Origin: Corynebacterium amycolatum
GTDB lineage: Bacteria; Actinomycetota; Actinomycetes; Mycobacteriales; Mycobacteriaceae
NCBI RefSeq assembly: GCF_016889425.1
Contig: NZ_CP069513.1
Coordinates: 992,001-1,056,000, forward strand
Direction of reading: 5' to 3'
Length of the DNA stretch: 64,000 nucleotides
A model generated the notes under the pieces. It ran no database searches. It saw only the letters and a program-made list of their open reading frames with translations, and was not told the origin of the DNA. This document shows positions 45,073-53,796 of the stretch, piece after piece. Numbering within the stretch: the first letter of the stretch is position 1; each line of letters starts with the position of its first letter. The translations under genes and the position numbers were made by a program.

Positions 45073-45480
45073 ATGTCAGAGGTGCTCTTTGTCAGTAGTT
45101 CAAACATGGGACTCTCACGCGTACTCGAAGGGCTGCTGCGGCAAGCTGCCCCAGGCTTGACAGTTTTGTCAGCAGGTATCAGCATCGATGATGATGACCG
45201 CGGTCTGGATGAAGACGCGCGGCGTGCGCTCTGTGAGGTGGGGGCACGGTGCGATGGCGATCCTCATCAACTCACGCCGTCTCTCGCAGACAGTGCGGAT
45301 GTGGTCATTGTTGTGGGGAAAATCGACGTTTCGGACTACATCGCGCCAGATGTAGAGACTGAGCGCTGGGAATATGATGACCCAGCTGACCGCGGGATTT
45401 ATGGTTATTCCCGCTACGCGGAATTGCGGGATTTCTTCACTCTGCGCGTCAATACGCTGGCGAAACGGTTTGCTGCCTAA
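45073..45480 (+). CDS. Low-molecular-weight phosphatase/ArsC-fold protein without catalytic residues
   Basis: 135 residues from ATG 45073. The start VLFVSSSNMGLSRVLEGLL follows the P-loop of thioredoxin-coupled arsenate reductases and LMW tyrosine phosphatases (VLFVCxxNxGRSxxA), but the nucleophile Cys is Ser and the phosphate-binding Arg is Leu. Middle part DEDARRALCEVGARCDGDPHQLTP fits the family; the C-terminal part still has a WEYDDPADRG segment where the catalytic Asp-Pro lies. Probably catalytically dead. -10 TACGAT ends 6 bases before the ATG and there is no ribosome binding site, so leaderless. Confidence 0.78.
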   Translation: MSEVLFVSSSNMGLSRVLEGLLRQAAPGLTVLSAGISIDDDDRGLDEDARRALCEVGARCDGDPHQLTPSLADSADVVIVVGKIDVSDYIAPDVETERWEYDDPADRGIYGYSRYAELRDFFTLRVNTLAKRFAA

Positions 45481-45606
45481 ATAGTCGCTGTCTTAATAAA
45501 AGGTGGGGCGCGGGAACCGTCGTAAAGCATGCGCTGAAGCTGACACACTTTTGTTTTCTGACAATAATGCCCGCGTTCGCCCGGTCAACACCTAATGTAA
45601 GTAGTT

Positions 45607-46449
45607 ATGTCTATTGGTCCATCGCTGCGACGCACCCTGTACAAACTTGCTGAGAAAGAGATGTCCCCGGCTAAGGCAAAGTTCTTGCTGAACATTTGGC
45701 CGCCGCTGTTTGGCACCGGCATCCGTATCACCGAGATTGCGGATGACTGGTCTGAGGGACGATTGGAGCTGCGCCTAAACGCTCTGACTGCGAATATGCA
45801 TGGCGCGGCATTTGGCGGTGCACTGTTTTCGATGACGGATGTGCTGTTTGGCACGCTGGTTATGCAGCGCCTGGATGTCAAGAAGTACGAGGCGTGGACG
45901 CGAACTGGGTCGTTTGAATTTATCCGGCCGGGTAAGAATGGTGCGTACCTCGAGGTAGAGGTGCCGGATGAGATGGTCGAAAAGCTTAAGGCCGAAACCG
46001 AAGGTGGCTATTCGACGGTCGTTCCATACACCTCTGTAATCCGAAACCGCGATGGTTCCCTGGTCGGTATTGGTCAGCAGGAGCTCTACGTGCGCCGTCG
46101 TGGTCGTAAGAAGCCGCCGGCCAATCCGAATCAGCAGGATCGTGTTGCCGGTGAGAACCTCATCTCTGCTGCTCGCACTCTTGCGCGGCTGGGGATGCGC
46201 GGGGTGGAAAACCGTGATGTGCTCGTCCAGCAGGAACGCACCGCACGACGCTGCATTTCGCCAGAGTCGCGTGCAGTCGCATGGCTCCACGGGGTCCTCG
46301 AGTACGGCGATGTCACTGTCGACGACTACCGCGCCGCAGGGCTTCCCGACGTCGTCATCGAGGCCCTCACCTCCGATAACCCCTCGCCAGCCGCGCAGCA
46401 GCTGCTTGCGGATGTCGTCACCGCGCGCGAGTCGCTGACCAAGTTCTAG
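45607..46449 (+). CDS. Hotdog-fold (DUF4442) thioesterase-like protein with extra C-terminal domain
   Basis: 280 residues. Residues 1-165 form a DUF4442/PaaI-like hotdog domain: FGTGIRITEIADDWSEGRLEL, then NMHGAAFGGALFSMTDVLFG and TRTGSFEFIRPG. After a basic linker (RRRGRKKPPANP) the last 100 residues are not hotdog; SRAVAWLHGVLEYGDVTVDDYRAAGLP resembles the central helix of HD-domain hydrolases, with HG in place of HD. Hotdog enzymes hydrolyse acyl-CoA. The role of the fused part is unclear. Confidence 0.72.
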   Translation: MSIGPSLRRTLYKLAEKEMSPAKAKFLLNIWPPLFGTGIRITEIADDWSEGRLELRLNALTANMHGAAFGGALFSMTDVLFGTLVMQRLDVKKYEAWTRTGSFEFIRPGKNGAYLEVEVPDEMVEKLKAETEGGYSTVVPYTSVIRNRDGSLVGIGQQELYVRRRGRKKPPANPNQQDRVAGENLISAARTLARLGMRGVENRDVLVQQERTARRCISPESRAVAWLHGVLEYGDVTVDDYRAAGLPDVVIEALTSDNPSPAAQQLLADVVTARESLTKF

Positions 46450-46458
46450 GTCGAAGCC

Positions 46459-47232
46459 CTACGCCAATAGCCGAGTGATTAGGTCGATCACCTCGGAGTC
46501 TGTTTGCTGCTTCCAATGCGCAACAGACCTGCCCTCCAGCTCGGTTTCGAGCAAAACAGTTTGGCTGTCTGGCAGGAAGCTCTGCGCGGTATCGGACCAC
46601 GGAATGACCAGGTTGTCATGGTGGCTGATGACATTAATCCAGTCAGGTGCGGCTGCCTTGCGCCCTCGGAGGTGCGGGGCAGTGTTGGCTGCAGGAAGTT
46701 CATATTTTCCTGCAGCTACCGCAATCTGATCGGCTAAAGCCTGTCCCATTAGCCAGCGGGCAGGAGCCCCATTCCACCAGCCCAAAATGCGGGAGATCTC
46801 AGTCAGATTTACACCGCCGACAGATCCCGACACACTGATGACACGTCGAAACGAAAAACGCTCGCATTCATGGTTTGCAAGACGCGTAAACAGCAGGAAA
46901 GCCAGTAGCCCACCCTGCGAGTGAGCCACAATATCGACCGTGTCCGAGTTCGTTTCAGTGCAGACTCCGTTGATATAGGACTCGACCTCGGCGACAGAAT
47001 CTACAAGGGCAGCAGTGCCACGGTCTCCGTAGGCCGGTACATAGACTCGGCGGCCGAGGGTACGGAGACCGTCGGCAAGCGGTGCCCACGCGCCGGGACT
47101 ATCGAGCGTGCCATGAAGTGCGATAACCGGAACGGGGTCTCTGAGGTCCCCCGACGCTGGACTCGGATTTGGTGAGGACGGATGTGCGGCTGTCGGTGGG
47201 AAAATCCGCGTTAGGAGCGGTCTATTCCGCAT
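46459..47232 (-). CDS. Alpha/beta hydrolase (lipase-like)
   Basis: 257 residues from ATG 47232. Oxyanion segment VIALHGTLDSPGAW, nucleophile Ser in AHSQGGLLA (about 110), acid Asp probably in SHHDNLVIP and His in SVAHWKQ. No signal peptide seen. It overlaps the stop of the upstream hydrolase by 11 bases, so the two are cotranscribed. Similar to triacylglycerol-lipase-like proteins of actinobacteria; substrate unknown. Confidence 0.82.
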   Translation of the reverse strand: MRNRPLLTRIFPPTAAHPSSPNPSPASGDLRDPVPVIALHGTLDSPGAWAPLADGLRTLGRRVYVPAYGDRGTAALVDSVAEVESYINGVCTETNSDTVDIVAHSQGGLLAFLLFTRLANHECERFSFRRVISVSGSVGGVNLTEISRILGWWNGAPARWLMGQALADQIAVAAGKYELPAANTAPHLRGRKAAAPDWINVISHHDNLVIPWSDTAQSFLPDSQTVLLETELEGRSVAHWKQQTDSEVIDLITRLLA

Positions 47233-47941
47233 GCTCGATTGGGTCAAAATCCTCGCCTACCAGCTTGAATAGTGCCTCGCGAGTAAGTGCGCGGGGACGC
47301 CAATCGTGCGCCATCTGCTCATGCAAAATTATTGCTTGAGGGAACGTGTCCTGCACATAGAGATTGGTGACCATGCCTGTGTCACCATCATCCAAGAAAC
47401 AGGACTGTGGCGGGGAAATGAGCTGGTCATACTTGGTGGCAATGCAGGTGTAAGTAACACCGGGACCGAGGATATCGTGGGAATTGGAGTTCAAAACCAT
47501 CTTTGAACCCGTGAGCTGTTCCAAACCGGAAACGCCCCAGTAACTCTGAACGAAGTTGCTCATCAGCGACTTTGTGCCGGGGATCTTAGTGATACTGGAA
47601 GCGATGCCGCCCAGATTGGTGCCGTGATTGGGCGCGGCAAGGCAGACAACATGCTTGATGTACTTGGAAATGCGCAGAGAAAGCAGAGTGGCAATTAAGC
47701 CGCCTTGCGAGTGCCCCACGATAACGGCGTGCTTTGCGTCAGTGGCGTGCAGGACAGCCTTGATGTAAGGCACGAGCATGTCGATGGACTGATTGATGGG
47801 GTCTGTTGCACGGTGTCCAAAATCTGGCGCGAAGACAGCCCAGCCATCCTCCCGTAACTGACCGCCGAGGGTCTCCCAAATACCCTTGACCTGGCCTGTT
47901 CCATGCAGGAGGATGACCGGCCACGGCCGGGATTTGGACAC
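47222..47941 (-). CDS. Alpha/beta hydrolase (lipase-like), 5' end unresolved
   Basis: At least 239 residues from GTG 47941: VILLHGTGQVKGIW, nucleophile Ser in GHSQGGLIA, a LAAPNHGTNLGG segment typical of the LipA/EstA-type lipase group, and a late DDGDTGMV loop and HEQMAHDWRP with the likely His. The N-terminus given by GTG 47941 cuts into the fold: upstream in the same frame the sequence reads LPYAIFRPLRGVFEDNWGAK, normal for this family, but no ATG, GTG or TTG exists in frame before the stop near 48122. Confidence 0.75.
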   Translation of the reverse strand: MSKSRPWPVILLHGTGQVKGIWETLGGQLREDGWAVFAPDFGHRATDPINQSIDMLVPYIKAVLHATDAKHAVIVGHSQGGLIATLLSLRISKYIKHVVCLAAPNHGTNLGGIASSITKIPGTKSLMSNFVQSYWGVSGLEQLTGSKMVLNSNSHDILGPGVTYTCIATKYDQLISPPQSCFLDDGDTGMVTNLYVQDTFPQAIILHEQMAHDWRPRALTREALFKLVGEDFDPIEHAE

Positions 47942-48121
47942 TTTGGCTCCCCAGTTATCTTCGAAAACACCGCGCAGCGGACGGAAGATGGCATAGGGGA
48001 GCGATGCTGATCCTTCAGCTGCAGCCGGTTTTTGCGCCTCCGGTTCCTGCGCTTCAGGGGCAGGAACCGGAAGTTGTTCTTCCCGAAAATCCTCGTTTGA
48101 AGCGGCGATTAGCGCACCAAC
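47942..48121 (-). other. In-frame coding-like extension of the hydrolase without a canonical start
   Basis: Read on the minus strand this region is open in the hydrolase frame and encodes SNEDFREEQLPVPAPEAQEP, a Pro/Glu/Ala linker, and FRPLRGVFEDNWGAK before the GTG at 47941. The frame runs under the end of the HIT gene. Either a non-standard start, a frameshift from the HIT gene (or from the ATG at about 48126 in the third frame), or a sequence error is needed. Confidence 0.6.
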
Positions 48122-48531
48122 TTTCCGTCTTCATCAGTCCCGAGGACCTTCCGTAGCTTAGCGGCGGCCTCATCCATGGACTCTGCGGAAGGATTGCGAT
48201 CGACCGACTGGAGGTTGTAGCCGGACATGTCGTGGGCAGGGAAGATATGGATGTGGGTGTGCGGAACCTCGAAGCCGGCGATGAGGTAGCCAGCACGTGG
48301 AGCGTCAAAAGCGGAGACAACAGCCTGACCAACCTTGTGGGCAACCTCATTGAGGTGAGCCCACAGCTCAGGCGAGGCATCCGTCCACTTGTCCACCTCT
48401 TCAATAGGGACAACCAGAGTGTGACCAGGTGCGATTGGCTCGATGGTCAAAAATGCGACGACCTTGTCATCGCGGTAGACAAAACGACCGGGGAGTTCAC
48501 CGTTGATGATCTTGGTAAATACTGTGCTCAT
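48109..48531 (-). CDS. HIT family nucleotide-binding protein
   Basis: 140 residues. N-terminal STVFTKIINGELPGRFVYRDD and the histidine triad HTHIHIFPAH (H-x-H-x-H). HIT proteins of this branch are nucleoside phosphoramidases or dinucleotide hydrolases. First gene of an operon with the two hydrolases. Divergent from purD. Confidence 0.93.
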   Translation of the reverse strand: MSTVFTKIINGELPGRFVYRDDKVVAFLTIEPIAPGHTLVVPIEEVDKWTDASPELWAHLNEVAHKVGQAVVSAFDAPRAGYLIAGFEVPHTHIHIFPAHDMSGYNLQSVDRNPSAESMDEAAAKLRKVLGTDEDGKLVR

Positions 48532-48611
48532 GTGCCAAGGGTAACCCGAATAGCGGATTGAGGGGTTGGGCGCGATGAGAGTTATCCGGGCTGATTAGTA
48601 AGATGATTGCT

Positions 48612-49886
48612 ATGCGCATCCTCGTAATTGGCTCCGGTGCCCGTGAGCACGCCCTGTTGTACGCAATGAGTAAGGACCCGCAGGCTACTGATCTTCACGT
48701 AGCCCCTGGTAATGCGGGTATGAGTGAAATTGCCACCATGCATCCACTGGTCGTGGATGACCCCGCTGGCGCTGTTGCGCTGGCCAAGGAAATTGGGGCC
48801 GATTTGGTTGTTATTGGCCCGGAGGTTCCGCTGGTCGCGGGTGTGGCAGACGCGCTGCGCGACGCTGGCTTTGCAGTTTTTGGCCCGAACGCGGACGCGG
48901 CTCGGATTGAGGGGTCTAAGGCTTTCGCTAAGGACGTCATGAAGGCGGCTGGAGTAAAGACCGCCTCGGCAGAGGCCATTCAGCCGGAGGCTTCCGATGA
49001 AGACATCGAGGCCGCCATTGACCGCTTTGGTCCGAACTGGGTCGTGAAGGATGACGGTCTGGCTGCTGGCAAGGGCGTTGTGGTCACTAAGGACCGCGCT
49101 GAAGCTCTTGAACACGCAAAGGCGGTGCTGGCAGCCGGTAACCCGGTGCTGCTGGAGTCCTTCCTGGATGGCCCGGAGGTTTCCCTGTTCTGCCTGGTCG
49201 ACGGCGAAACCGTCGTCCCGCTGTTGCCGGCTCAGGACCACAAGCGCGTCGGTAATAACGACGAGGGGCCGAACACCGGTGGCATGGGCGCTTACAGCCC
49301 GCTGTCCTGGCTGCCGGAAGGCGCAACTGAGCGCATCGTCACCGAGGTCTGCGAGCCGGTCGCTCGTGAAATGGCCGCTCGCGGCTGCCCGTTCCAGGGT
49401 CTGCTGTACGCGGGTCTGGCCTGGGGCGAGGACGGCCCGGCTGTCATTGAGTTCAACTGCCGTTTCGGTGACCCGGAGACCCAGGCCGTGCTGGCGCTGC
49501 TGGAGTCCCCGGTGGCGCAGCTGCTCAACGCCGCTGCTACCGGCACATTGGCGGACTTCAGTCCGCTGTCTTGGCGTGATGGGTACGCTCTGACTGTTGT
49601 GCTGGCAGCTGAAGGCTACCCGGTGTCGACGCGCACGGGCGATGTCATTGAAGGTGCAGAGCCTGGTCGTGAGGCAGATGGCATTCTCCACGCAGGTACT
49701 GCCCGCAATGCTGCAGGTGAGCTGGTCTCCGCTGGTGGCCGTGTGCTCAACGTCATCGGCGTTGGTGACACGCTGGAAGAGGCTCGCGACAAGGCGTACG
49801 AGACCATCAAGACCATTAAGCTCGAGGGCTCGCACTACCGCACCGACATTGCACTACCTGCAGTTGAGGGCCGCATTTCCATTTAA
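48612..49886 (+). CDS. purD: Phosphoribosylamine-glycine ligase
   Basis: GAR synthetase, second step of purine synthesis; 424 residues. ATP-grasp protein beginning [16 protein letters not shown], with [25 protein letters not shown], and [18 protein letters not shown] 48612 rather than 48603: a -10-like TAAGAT (48599-48604) ends seven bases before it and there is no ribosome binding site, so the mRNA may be leaderless from this ATG. Confidence 0.96.
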   Translation: MRILVIGSGAREHALLYAMSKDPQATDLHVAPGNAGMSEIATMHPLVVDDPAGAVALAKEIGADLVVIGPEVPLVAGVADALRDAGFAVFGPNADAARIEGSKAFAKDVMKAAGVKTASAEAIQPEASDEDIEAAIDRFGPNWVVKDDGLAAGKGVVVTKDRAEALEHAKAVLAAGNPVLLESFLDGPEVSLFCLVDGETVVPLLPAQDHKRVGNNDEGPNTGGMGAYSPLSWLPEGATERIVTEVCEPVAREMAARGCPFQGLLYAGLAWGEDGPAVIEFNCRFGDPETQAVLALLESPVAQLLNAAATGTLADFSPLSWRDGYALTVVLAAEGYPVSTRTGDVIEGAEPGREADGILHAGTARNAAGELVSAGGRVLNVIGVGDTLEEARDKAYETIKTIKLEGSHYRTDIALPAVEGRISI

Positions 49887-49989
49887 ATAATGCTCGAGGC
49901 GGTCAGGCTGCACTCGAATACCTCACTGGTGCACCCACCCGGGCTGAATTGGATTTCCCGGGGGCCTCGGTGGCTGCAAAGATGAAGGT

Positions 49990-51261
49990 ATGCACGCCGA
50001 ATCTCCGCAGTCGCCAAAGTCGTTGCAGTCACCGCAATCACCGCAGCCGTTAAACTTCTCGGGGCCTCCGCAGGCATCCCAGCCCGAGCGCGATCTAGCA
50101 TCCCGCCGCAGTGAGGTCGCACCTTTCCATGTGATGGATGTTCTCGCGCTCGCACAGGAGCGTCAGCGTACTCACGGTGACGCTCTGTTCCTCTGTGTGG
50201 GGCAGCCCGCGACTGCGGCCCCGGCTGCCGCGATTGCCCGTGCTCGTGCCGATTTGGAAAATCAGGTTCTGGGCTACACTGCGGCCGTCGGCACGCCTGA
50301 GCTGCGCGAAACCATCGCCGCCTGGCATCGTGAAAACTACGGCACGGCCACGGAAGCTGCCGATGTTGTCATCACCACCGGTTCTTCCGGCGGTTTCGTG
50401 GCACTTTTCCTCGCAGCGCTCGACGTCGGCGACGATATTGTGCTCGCGCGCCCGGGCTATCCCGCATACCGCAATACTCTGCAGGCGCTCGGCGCCAACA
50501 TTGTCGAGATTGACTGTGGTCCCGAGACCCGCTTTCAGCTCACTGTCCAACACCTGCAGGAACTTCCGCGCGTGCCCAAGGCCGTGATCGTCACCAGTCC
50601 GGACAATCCCACTGGCACCATTATCGATGCCGACGAGCTGCGTGCCATTGCGAAGTGGTGCGAGCAGCACGATTGCCTGCTCATCTCCGATGAGATTTAT
50701 CACGGCATTACCTATGGTCGAAAGTGCGCGTCAGCACGCGAGTTTTCTGATGCGGCGGTCGTAGTCGGCAGTGTCAGTAAGTACTTCTCGATGACCGGCT
50801 GGCGCGTCGGCTGGCTCATCGTTCCAGAGTGGCTGCGTGCGCCCCTGGATCGACTCGAAGCCAACCTCACTGTCTGCCCACCGGCAATTTCGCAGGAAGC
50901 GGCGGTAGAGGCGTTCAGCGCCGAGTCCATTGCCGAGCTCAATTCGCACGTGAGGCGTTACGCGCGCAACCGCGACGTTTTGCTCGAGGGGCTGCCCCGC
51001 GTCGGTCTCGGTAATATCGCCCCGCCCGACGGCGGTTTCTATATCTATGCCAATATCGCAGGGCTTTACGACGACCCGAACTCCGTCGACTCCATGACAT
51101 GGGCTCGGGAACTGTTGGCTGCAACGGGCGTGGCCGTTGCCCCTGGAATCGACTTCGACACAGAGAACGGCCATGAGTGGGTTCGCCTCTGCTTCGCCGG
51201 TGAGACTTCCGAGATGGAAGAGGCTATTCGGCGTATTGGGGCGTTCACTGGTCGTGGTTAA
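49990..51261 (+). CDS. PLP-dependent aminotransferase (class I/II)
   Basis: 423 residues. The first 35 form a Gln/Pro/Ser repeat (SPQSPKSLQSPQSPQPL), absent from usual homologues. Then the aminotransferase fold: TTGSSGGFVALFLA, TSPDNPTGTIID, SDEIYHG, and the PLP Lys in SVSKYFSMTGWRVGW, ending PDGGFYIYANI. Comparable actinobacterial proteins are annotated as pyridoxal-dependent aminotransferases of unclear substrate. If translation starts at a later codon the repeat would be lost; GTG/ATG candidates near 50130 have no better signal. Confidence 0.87.
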   Translation: MHAESPQSPKSLQSPQSPQPLNFSGPPQASQPERDLASRRSEVAPFHVMDVLALAQERQRTHGDALFLCVGQPATAAPAAAIARARADLENQVLGYTAAVGTPELRETIAAWHRENYGTATEAADVVITTGSSGGFVALFLAALDVGDDIVLARPGYPAYRNTLQALGANIVEIDCGPETRFQLTVQHLQELPRVPKAVIVTSPDNPTGTIIDADELRAIAKWCEQHDCLLISDEIYHGITYGRKCASAREFSDAAVVVGSVSKYFSMTGWRVGWLIVPEWLRAPLDRLEANLTVCPPAISQEAAVEAFSAESIAELNSHVRRYARNRDVLLEGLPRVGLGNIAPPDGGFYIYANIAGLYDDPNSVDSMTWARELLAATGVAVAPGIDFDTENGHEWVRLCFAGETSEMEEAIRRIGAFTGRG

Positions 51262-51284
51262 GCGGCCGTTAGCGACGTTTGCGA

Positions 51285-51300
51285 TGTGATTTACCTCACC
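51285..51300. promoter_or_regulatory. GlxR-like binding site
   Basis: TGTGATTTACCTCACC fits TGTGA-NNTANN-TCACA in all but the last base, including the central TA. It lies 24 bases after the aminotransferase stop, with no gene close downstream on either strand, which is odd for a functional site. Confidence 0.5.
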
Positions 51301-51925
51301 CTTTCAGGGGTGTTTTTGAGGTCGGTTGAGATAGGGGCTCGGTGGACGAATCGCTGCTTTAAATCCTGTGCCGGTAACCGCTTGCTGGGCTGATGTTGGG
51401 GCAGTTTTGGGAGGGAGGCGTTGGGGCTCTGTTTTCCTGACTGCTCGTTCGCCGTAAAGGCGGAAAAACTGCCTCAGATTGAAGGCTTCGTGGCTGCGGC
51501 CACATCCAGCGAGGCTAGGGTTGAGTTGATAGAGGGGTGGGATGGCCTTCACGGTAGTGGTTTCGGCGGTCGGCAGCTCTGTTGGTGGGCTATTTATGCT
51601 GGCAGTGGGTTCTTTTTCTTTAACTGGCGCTGGGGTGGACCCCTGGGAAGCTGGTGGCTATTCGTGCGCGGGGTGACGATTGAGTGTGGTGTGTAATCCA
51701 CATTCAACGATGGTTACAAGCGCTTTCAGTGGGGATAGTTTATGTTCGGCCAAAAGAGACTTTCGCGCCTGGCTTTCGGCTGTGTAAAAGAGCGTGATTT
51801 TGAAGCGGTTATCAAGGGCAGTAAAGCGAGGTATGGGGCGGCGTTGAGGGGCACTGTTTGTGGCTCAGTGTCTGAGCTAAAAAGTGTCCAAAAGTTAACA
51901 AACGGTTAACTAAAAATAAAGTTTA
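51301..51925. other. Long region without supported gene
   Basis: About 600 bases with low coding quality. Frames of 80-90 codons exist on both strands (51421-51696 +, 51304-51552 -) but show no domain, signal or codon pattern I trust. Contains GCTCAGTGTCTGAGC (about 51862-51876) and two GTTAAC sites 11 bases apart (51894-51899, 51905-51910) just before the promoter of the small protein. Confidence 0.4.
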
Positions 51926-51929
51926 GTGC

Positions 51930-51958
51930 TTGCCAGGTCTTGTGTTGTCGTCTACGGT
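51930..51958 (+). promoter_or_regulatory. Probable promoter of the 51-residue protein
   Basis: TTGCCA (51930-51935), 17-base spacer, TACGGT (51953-51958), a good vegetative-type match. The two GTTAAC sites lie 20-30 bases before the -35. The transcript would have a leader of about 110 bases. Confidence 0.5.
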
Positions 51959-52077
51959 TGCAAGTCATAAGTTCCAAACGGTTCGATGAAACATTGTTTC
52001 AACTGCTGAATCGCAAAGAATCGGTTGGAGAAGTCCAACAATAAAGATCAAAGAGATCTTAAGAGAGGTGACCTCTG

Positions 52078-52233
52078 ATGAACGCATTCAACGAGATTAT
52101 GGATACTGTGTCCCCGATTTTCCAGGACGGCAAGGAATCCAAGCAGGATGCGCTGGCATCGCTGCTTGCCGAAGCCATCGTGGAGGCGAACCCGAAGCAG
52201 GGCATCGCCGCTGACGATCGCCGTGCTGCCTAA
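52078..52233 (+). CDS. Small acidic helical protein, 51 residues
   Basis: ATG preceded 9 bases upstream by GAGAGG. The sequence (MNAFNEIMDTVSPIFQDGKE.., DALASLLAEAIVEANPKQGI) is amphipathic-helical, has no Cys and no signal peptide, and uses the codons of highly expressed genes. The leader contains AAGATC-N5-GATCTT (52044-52060) and an inverted repeat AGAGGT-G-ACCTCT (52064-52076) that covers the ribosome binding site. Size and expression features recall the short corynebacterial channel proteins, but I see no sequence match; function unknown. Confidence 0.6.
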   Translation: MNAFNEIMDTVSPIFQDGKESKQDALASLLAEAIVEANPKQGIAADDRRAA

Positions 52234-52299
52234 CAAGAATTAGCTTTGGTCCGATTCCTGCTAGGCAGCTAGTGGGGAAGCAATCCCTACTGGTTATTC

Positions 52300-53625
52300 C
52301 TACTGGTTCAGGAACTCCCGGACCTGCTCCATATCCTTATCACCGCGACCCGACAGGTTCACGAGCAACAGCAAAGGCTCATCGCCTTCGTGAACCGGCA
52401 GCCCGAACTCGCTACCAGCGGCAGGGTAGGTTTCACGGAGTCGCGTAATTTTAATGGCCTGCGCCAGCGCATGCGAGGATTCCATCGCCGGAATAATGCC
52501 CTCCATGCGGCTGAGCAGCTGGAACGCTTCCAGCGCCTCCTCGTCGGTAATTCCGACATAGCTGGCGCGGCCATTCTCCTTCAGCATGCCGTGCTCCGGG
52601 CCAACGGACGGGTAATCCAAGCCCGCCGAGATGGAGTGCGATGGCAACACCTCGCCGTCGTCGGAAAGCATGACAAATGAGCGCATGCCGTGAAGGACAC
52701 CAGTCTTGCCCCCATTGATGGGCGCCCCGTGACGATCGGTGTCGAGTCCCTCACCTGCAGGCTCGACGCCAATGAGGGCGACATCGGAGTCGTCGATGTA
52801 GTTAGCAAATGCGCCAATGGCGTTGGAGCCGCCACCGACGGCTGCGATGACAGCGTCGGGAAGCTTGCCGTAACGCTCGACCATCTGACTGCGTGACTCC
52901 TCCGAGATGACCTGCTGGAATTCACGCACGATAGTGGGGAATGGGTGCGGCCCGGCGGCTGTGCCCAGCAGGTAGAAAGTGGAGTCGAGAGTCTTGCTCC
53001 ACTCGACCAGTGCCTCGTCAATAGCATCCTTCAAACCGGCCTCGCCGGTGGTGACGGGAACGACCTTCGCGCCCATGAGCTCCATGCGCTCGACATTGGG
53101 GTGCTGGCGGGCGACATCGTGCGCGCCCATGTAAATCTCGCACTCAAGTCCCAGCAGCGCTGCGGCCATCGCGGTGGCCGTGCCGTGCTGGCCTGCACCC
53201 GTCTCAGCAATGAGACGGGTTTTTCCCATGCGCTTTGCCAGCAGCGCCTGGCCGACCACGTTGTTGCCCTTGTGCGCGCCGCCGTGGTTCAAGTCCTCGC
53301 GCTTGAGCACAATCGTCGTGTTCGGCGTGGATAGACGTCGGCATTCGAACAGCGGGGTTGCGCGGCCGAGGAAATCGCGACGCAGTTCTTCCAGCTCGCG
53401 CTGGAACTCCGGATCGCTCATCGCCTCGATGTAAGCCGCTTCCAGCTCATCGAGTGCTGGCAGCAGGAACTCCGGCACTTCCTGTCCACCGAAGCGACCG
53501 AAAAATGCAGGCAAGAGGGTTTCGCGCACCTCGCCCGCGCCGTTAACGCTTGCCGACGGCACCCTGGTTGCAGTCGGTGCTGAAGCCTTGGCGATGGCAT
53601 CCGCGCTGGGGTTGTAATCAGTCAT
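52300..53625 (-). CDS. trpB: Tryptophan synthase beta chain, stand-alone
   Basis: 441 residues; makes tryptophan from indole and serine with PLP. The PLP Lys is in [15 protein letters not shown], where the canonical sequence is NHTGAHKINN; both changes are unusual. Other motifs: [11 protein letters not shown], the phosphate cup [24 protein letters not shown]-terminal 45 residues are non-conserved. No trpA or other trp gene is within the window. Expression is controlled by the trp attenuator at 53689-53860. Could salvage indole or complement another TrpB. Confidence 0.92.
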   Translation of the reverse strand: MTDYNPSADAIAKASAPTATRVPSASVNGAGEVRETLLPAFFGRFGGQEVPEFLLPALDELEAAYIEAMSDPEFQRELEELRRDFLGRATPLFECRRLSTPNTTIVLKREDLNHGGAHKGNNVVGQALLAKRMGKTRLIAETGAGQHGTATAMAAALLGLECEIYMGAHDVARQHPNVERMELMGAKVVPVTTGEAGLKDAIDEALVEWSKTLDSTFYLLGTAAGPHPFPTIVREFQQVISEESRSQMVERYGKLPDAVIAAVGGGSNAIGAFANYIDDSDVALIGVEPAGEGLDTDRHGAPINGGKTGVLHGMRSFVMLSDDGEVLPSHSISAGLDYPSVGPEHGMLKENGRASYVGITDEEALEAFQLLSRMEGIIPAMESSHALAQAIKITRLRETYPAAGSEFGLPVHEGDEPLLLLVNLSGRGDKDMEQVREFLNQ

Positions 53626-53688
53626 TGAAGAGAGCCTTTCGTTGCTGTTGTTTATTTCAGCGGGCCCTGGTTCTCTTCGCCGAACCGA

Positions 53689-53796
53689 TAAAAGAAAAGA
53701 GCCCGCCAGATTTATCTTCTTGCGAGCTCGTACTTGACGGGTTTGCCGTCGACATTAATGAGATGACGTGACGTTGCTCGCGGACTTAGGCGAGCC
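53689..53796 (-). promoter_or_regulatory. Trp transcription attenuator (four-segment)
   Basis: On the minus strand: segment 1 GGCTCGCC overlapping the last codons of the leader peptide (53789-53796), segment 2 GCGAGC (53776-53781), segment 3 GAGCTCGC (53722-53729), segment 4 GCGGGCTC (53699-53706), then TTTTCTTTTA. 1:2 and 3:4 pair (the latter an 8-bp terminator stem); 2 can alternatively pair with GCTCGC in 3. Ribosome stalling at the WWW codons would release 2 to form the antiterminator. Confidence 0.8.

Noticed and set aside
51304..51552. 82-codon minus-strand frame
   Set aside because: No conserved feature and overlaps the plus-strand frame; coding is not supported.
51421..51696. 91-codon plus-strand frame from TTG
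   Set aside because: Trp/Phe/Gly-rich with no signal peptide or family match, and a poorly placed ribosome binding site; kept only as unexplained intergenic DNA.
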